From a virus, in IMG/VR virus record IMGVR_UViG_3300049595_000595, positions 1 through 30,363 of that record: DNA of 30,363 bases. One strand, 5' to 3'. Shown piece after piece: positions 27,934 through 30,363 of the stretch. The translations under genes were made by a program, and so were the position numbers. Each line of letters starts with the position of its first letter. Position 1 is the first letter of the stretch. A model generated the notes under the pieces. That model searched no databases. It saw only the letters and a list, made by a program, of their open reading frames with translations, and was not told the DNA's origin.

Positions 27934-30363
27934 TAGTGTCCTTCTCCTATGATGTAAAATTGTGAGCCATCAGTTGTGATGACGTCGTATGAATGATGAG
28001 TTGTTTGAGTGTGTGAATCACTTCCGTCAATTTGTGCGCTTGTCGCTGTGTTAATTGTAACTTGATGACCACTCAAAGGTTTCTTGATTATCCACGTCTT
28101 ACCACTCAATCCTGTCGGGTCAGGCAGAGTGATAGTGACATTGCCACCACTTGTGTCAACAAGAATCAACCAATCGTCTTTCGTGACGTTGTAGTTTGTT
28201 GTCTCTGTGCGTACTGCACCACCACTCAAGAAAGATGGGTACATTTCGTAGTTGCCTACGTACAACGTGTCAGGCTTTGTCACGGCAAAGTCATTGCAGA
28301 CGATAGCAGTCGAGTTGTTTGCGCCTTCTAGAAACGATGTATTCACGCTAGAGAACGCACTTGAGTTGTCGTTGTTTGACGATTGTACAATGCCTTCACC
28401 GACGAAGACACCTGAGCCACCATTTGTAGTGCCTACTGAGACGCCCTTGATGCCGGGCTTGATTGGTATGTTACCACCGGGATAGATGTCGCCATAAGTC
28501 TCGCCTTGTTGACCTTGACCTGTACCTGCACCGATTGTCTTTTGAGTTACACTAGCAGGTTGTATGAACTGCGCAAGTAAGAACTCGCACAAGTACACAG
28601 AGTCACCATTCGGGTCGTAGTCTTCAATCTTATTCAATCGCCAATACTGACCTTCAAAGAAGTAAGCGTCTGAAAACGACAAGTTCAAGTAGTCTTTCGT
28701 CGTGATGCGAAAATACGCTCTCAAAATCTTTGAGTTCTTCGACGTGATTTCAGTCAAGAAGCGATAGTAGTACGTATTGACAAGATTCGCGTTTGTGTAT
28801 TTGTAGCCTGCACCTAGACCTATCTCACGAGGCATACCAAAATTGATGTCAAACGTAGGGTTTGAAATAGAGTCAAGATGCGTAGTGACAGGAATTGAGA
28901 AACGATTTGAACGATTCAAACCTACACCTGCGTATTGTGCGTATAGCATCCAATTCACACCACTGACTAGACCTGAGTAGTACATCACTCGTAAGTCACC
29001 ATCTTGAGCGTTTGGTACATACGACAACACAAAGTTCTTTTGTGAGTTGTAAGAGCGTATTTGAGTAGGTGAAAAAACGACTTCAATCTTCTTCTCTTCT
29101 TTGACGAACTGATTCTCGACTTGATATGTGCGAGAGCCGTATGTAGTTTGATACGATTCTTGATACAAGACGTTTGCTTCGTCTTTGCCTTCTTTGTACG
29201 AGAACTTGTATGGGTTTGCTTCTAGTTCACCCATCGGCACAATCTCGACGCTTTGAGAGTAGTCAAGTTTTTTCGTCCAATCTAGTTGAGAGCCATTGTA
29301 GAACTCGTCTCTTGGTACGATTCTCAACTCTTTGGGATTGTCTCTATCTGCTTCAATATACAAATTGAACATCTTGACAAAAGAGAGCAACAAGTCGCTT
29401 TGTTTTACTTCGCTATTCAAGAAGACTGAGAAGTCTACCGTCTCACCATAGCCGTAAGTGAACGCAGTCAAGTTGTTCTCAAGATACGAGCCTATTCCTA
29501 TCGTCAAAGAGAATTGGCTATTTGTCAAGTTGTAACTATTCGCGTTGTCGTATACTTGAACGAGTTTGATTTCTACGATGTCATTATTCAATAACGTGCT
29601 AGGCGAGAAGTACAAATTTATCGAAAACGCAGGTGAGCCAAAGTCTACCGTGATAGTCGCAGTCGTACGCTTTACTCCGTTAACATACAGACCAAAGACT
29701 AGCCAAATGTCTTCTTGATATACAGGAATATATCCCGTTGAATTGTAGTTTATTTCAAGCGCAGTCTCAAAAACATAGTTACCGCCTACGGGTGCGACAT
29801 ATTGACCTGTCGTTGTGTTGTAGTTGTTGCCGTTGTCGTAGTTACCTGCTGTTGAATCGTTTTGAAAGATAAGCGTAGACGACAAATCTAGTGATTGCGC
29901 TGTCGTGATTCTAGATGCTTTGAAACGTCTTGCTTCGAGTATCGCTGAGTCGATAGTCAACGACGATGGCGGAGGCAACACAAGTCTCTTGAATCTATCG
30001 CTATTGAAGAACGAGTCGTTCGTGTAAGTGTACGACGCATTCGAGAACATCTTGTCTACGATAGTCTTTGCGTACAAGCAAGGCGTGAACTCGTTTGTCT
30101 CCCAAAGCGTGATGTTGCGAGGATGACCTTTGTCTATCATTGCGTACATATAGCCATCACCATATGAGAACGCTTGAGTAGAGCCGTTCTTGTAGATTTG
30201 AGTTGCCCACGAATCAATGACGTTGCCACTAGATAGCGTGTGATTGTACTCGCTAAAATCTAGTGCGTTCAATTTGCGCTCACTTAGAGTCGTAAACAAG
30301 TCAGCAGTTTGACCGTGAAGTGTAACTTCGTATGTGATGTGCGTTGAATCGTCAACTTTAATC
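27933..30363 (-). CDS. Tail/baseplate protein, C-terminal part (gene continues at 413)
   Basis: The open frame runs from the right edge to the stop at 27933 with no break. Read across the edges it continues the 137 codons at 1-413, giving a 947-residue protein. The middle (YSQSVEIVPMGELEANPYKF, RAYFRITTKDYLNLSFSDAY) resembles tail-tip proteins of Bacteroidota phages. The C-terminal 90 residues (DDWLILVDTSGGNVTITLPD, WIIKKPLSGHQVTINTATSA) form a beta-rich fibre-tip domain common in phage adhesins. The tape measure follows with a TAATG overlap. It probably links the distal tail to host recognition. A TTG at 30299 is only an artefact of the cut. Confidence 0.8.
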   Translation of the reverse strand, partial: IKVDDSTHITYEVTLHGQTADLFTTLSERKLNALDFSEYNHTLSSGNVIDSWATQIYKNGSTQAFSYGDGYMYAMIDKGHPRNITLWETNEFTPCLYAKTIVDKMFSNASYTYTNDSFFNSDRFKRLVLPPPSSLTIDSAILEARRFKASRITTAQSLDLSSTLIFQNDSTAGNYDNGNNYNTTTGQYVAPVGGNYVFETALEINYNSTGYIPVYQEDIWLVFGLYVNGVKRTTATITVDFGSPAFSINLYFSPSTLLNNDIVEIKLVQVYDNANSYNLTNSQFSLTIGIGSYLENNLTAFTYGYGETVDFSVFLNSEVKQSDLLLSFVKMFNLYIEADRDNPKELRIVPRDEFYNGSQLDWTKKLDYSQSVEIVPMGELEANPYKFSYKEGKDEANVLYQESYQTTYGSRTYQVENQFVKEEKKIEVVFSPTQIRSYNSQKNFVLSYVPNAQDGDLRVMYYSGLVSGVNWMLYAQYAGVGLNRSNRFSIPVTTHLDSISNPTFDINFGMPREIGLGAGYKYTNANLVNTYYYRFLTEITSKNSKILRAYFRITTKDYLNLSFSDAYFFEGQYWRLNKIEDYDPNGDSVYLCEFLLAQFIQPASVTQKTIGAGTGQGQQGETYGDIYPGGNIPIKPGIKGVSVGTTNGGSGVFVGEGIVQSSNNDNSSAFSSVNTSFLEGANNSTAIVCNDFAVTKPDTLYVGNYEMYPSFLSGGAVRTETTNYNVTKDDWLILVDTSGGNVTITLPDPTGLSGKTWIIKKPLSGHQVTINTATSAQIDGSDSHTQTTHHSYDVITTDGSQFYIIGEGH

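Overview
This window reads as a complete, circular (or circularly permuted) genome of a tailed phage infecting a member of the Bacteroidota, probably a flavobacterium-like host with a siphovirus-type tail. The phage assignment rests on a full set of head, packaging, tail, lysis and replication genes. The host assignment rests on four promoters with the Bacteroidota signature TTTG-N19-TAnnTTTG, the absence of Shine-Dalgarno motifs before most genes, and protein families familiar from Bacteroidota phages. The sequence looks about 40% G+C. Every recognised gene lies on the minus strand, so transcription runs from high to low coordinates. The two ends join in frame inside one 947-residue tail gene, which is why the 30,363 bases look like a whole genome opened at an arbitrary point.

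Layout in the direction of transcription. From 14.6 to 12.3 kb lie a small HTH regulator, an Erf-type annealing protein with a YqaJ-type exonuclease, and several very small proteins. From 12.0 to 8.4 kb is a replication operon: a DnaD-like protein, a DnaB helicase, an ABC-ATPase fused to a GNAT acetyltransferase, and a DnaA domain IV protein. It starts from a promoter followed by a terminator-like hairpin. From 8.3 to 5.6 kb, behind a promoter with a palindromic operator-like site, come a sigma/HTH-like protein, small proteins, an HNH nuclease and a probable small terminase. From 5.6 to 2.65 kb come two glycosyltransferases and the large terminase. From 2.63 to 1.87 kb is a tail assembly chaperone pair joined by a -1 frameshift at T_TTT_TTC. 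The 1541-1869 gap is rich in repeats and is the best candidate origin. The tail genes follow (1540 to 1, continuing from 30363 to 27933), then the tape measure.

Further on come the capsid protease, a scaffold-like protein, the major capsid protein and a tail-tube-like protein (26.2 to 23.1 kb), a terminator, then a tail-fibre cassette (23.0 to 21.0 kb). After that are nested tiny membrane and basic proteins, some likely holins (21.0 to 20.4 kb), a portal fused to a MuF-like C-terminal region, connector proteins, an overlapping spanin-like pair, a phosphoesterase, an amidase endolysin and an HK97-gp10-like protein (20.4 to 14.6 kb).

No integrase, DNA polymerase or tRNA was found, so a lytic life using host polymerase is likely. 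DnaA domain IV protein, DnaB and DnaD-like protein would set up replication at the candidate origin; Erf and exonuclease would recombine ends. The most unusual sequence-wide property is near-total loss of GATC (one copy seen where about 100 are expected) with GGCC also rare, pointing to past restriction pressure. The ABC-GNAT fusion is the strongest candidate for an unusual enzymatic system.
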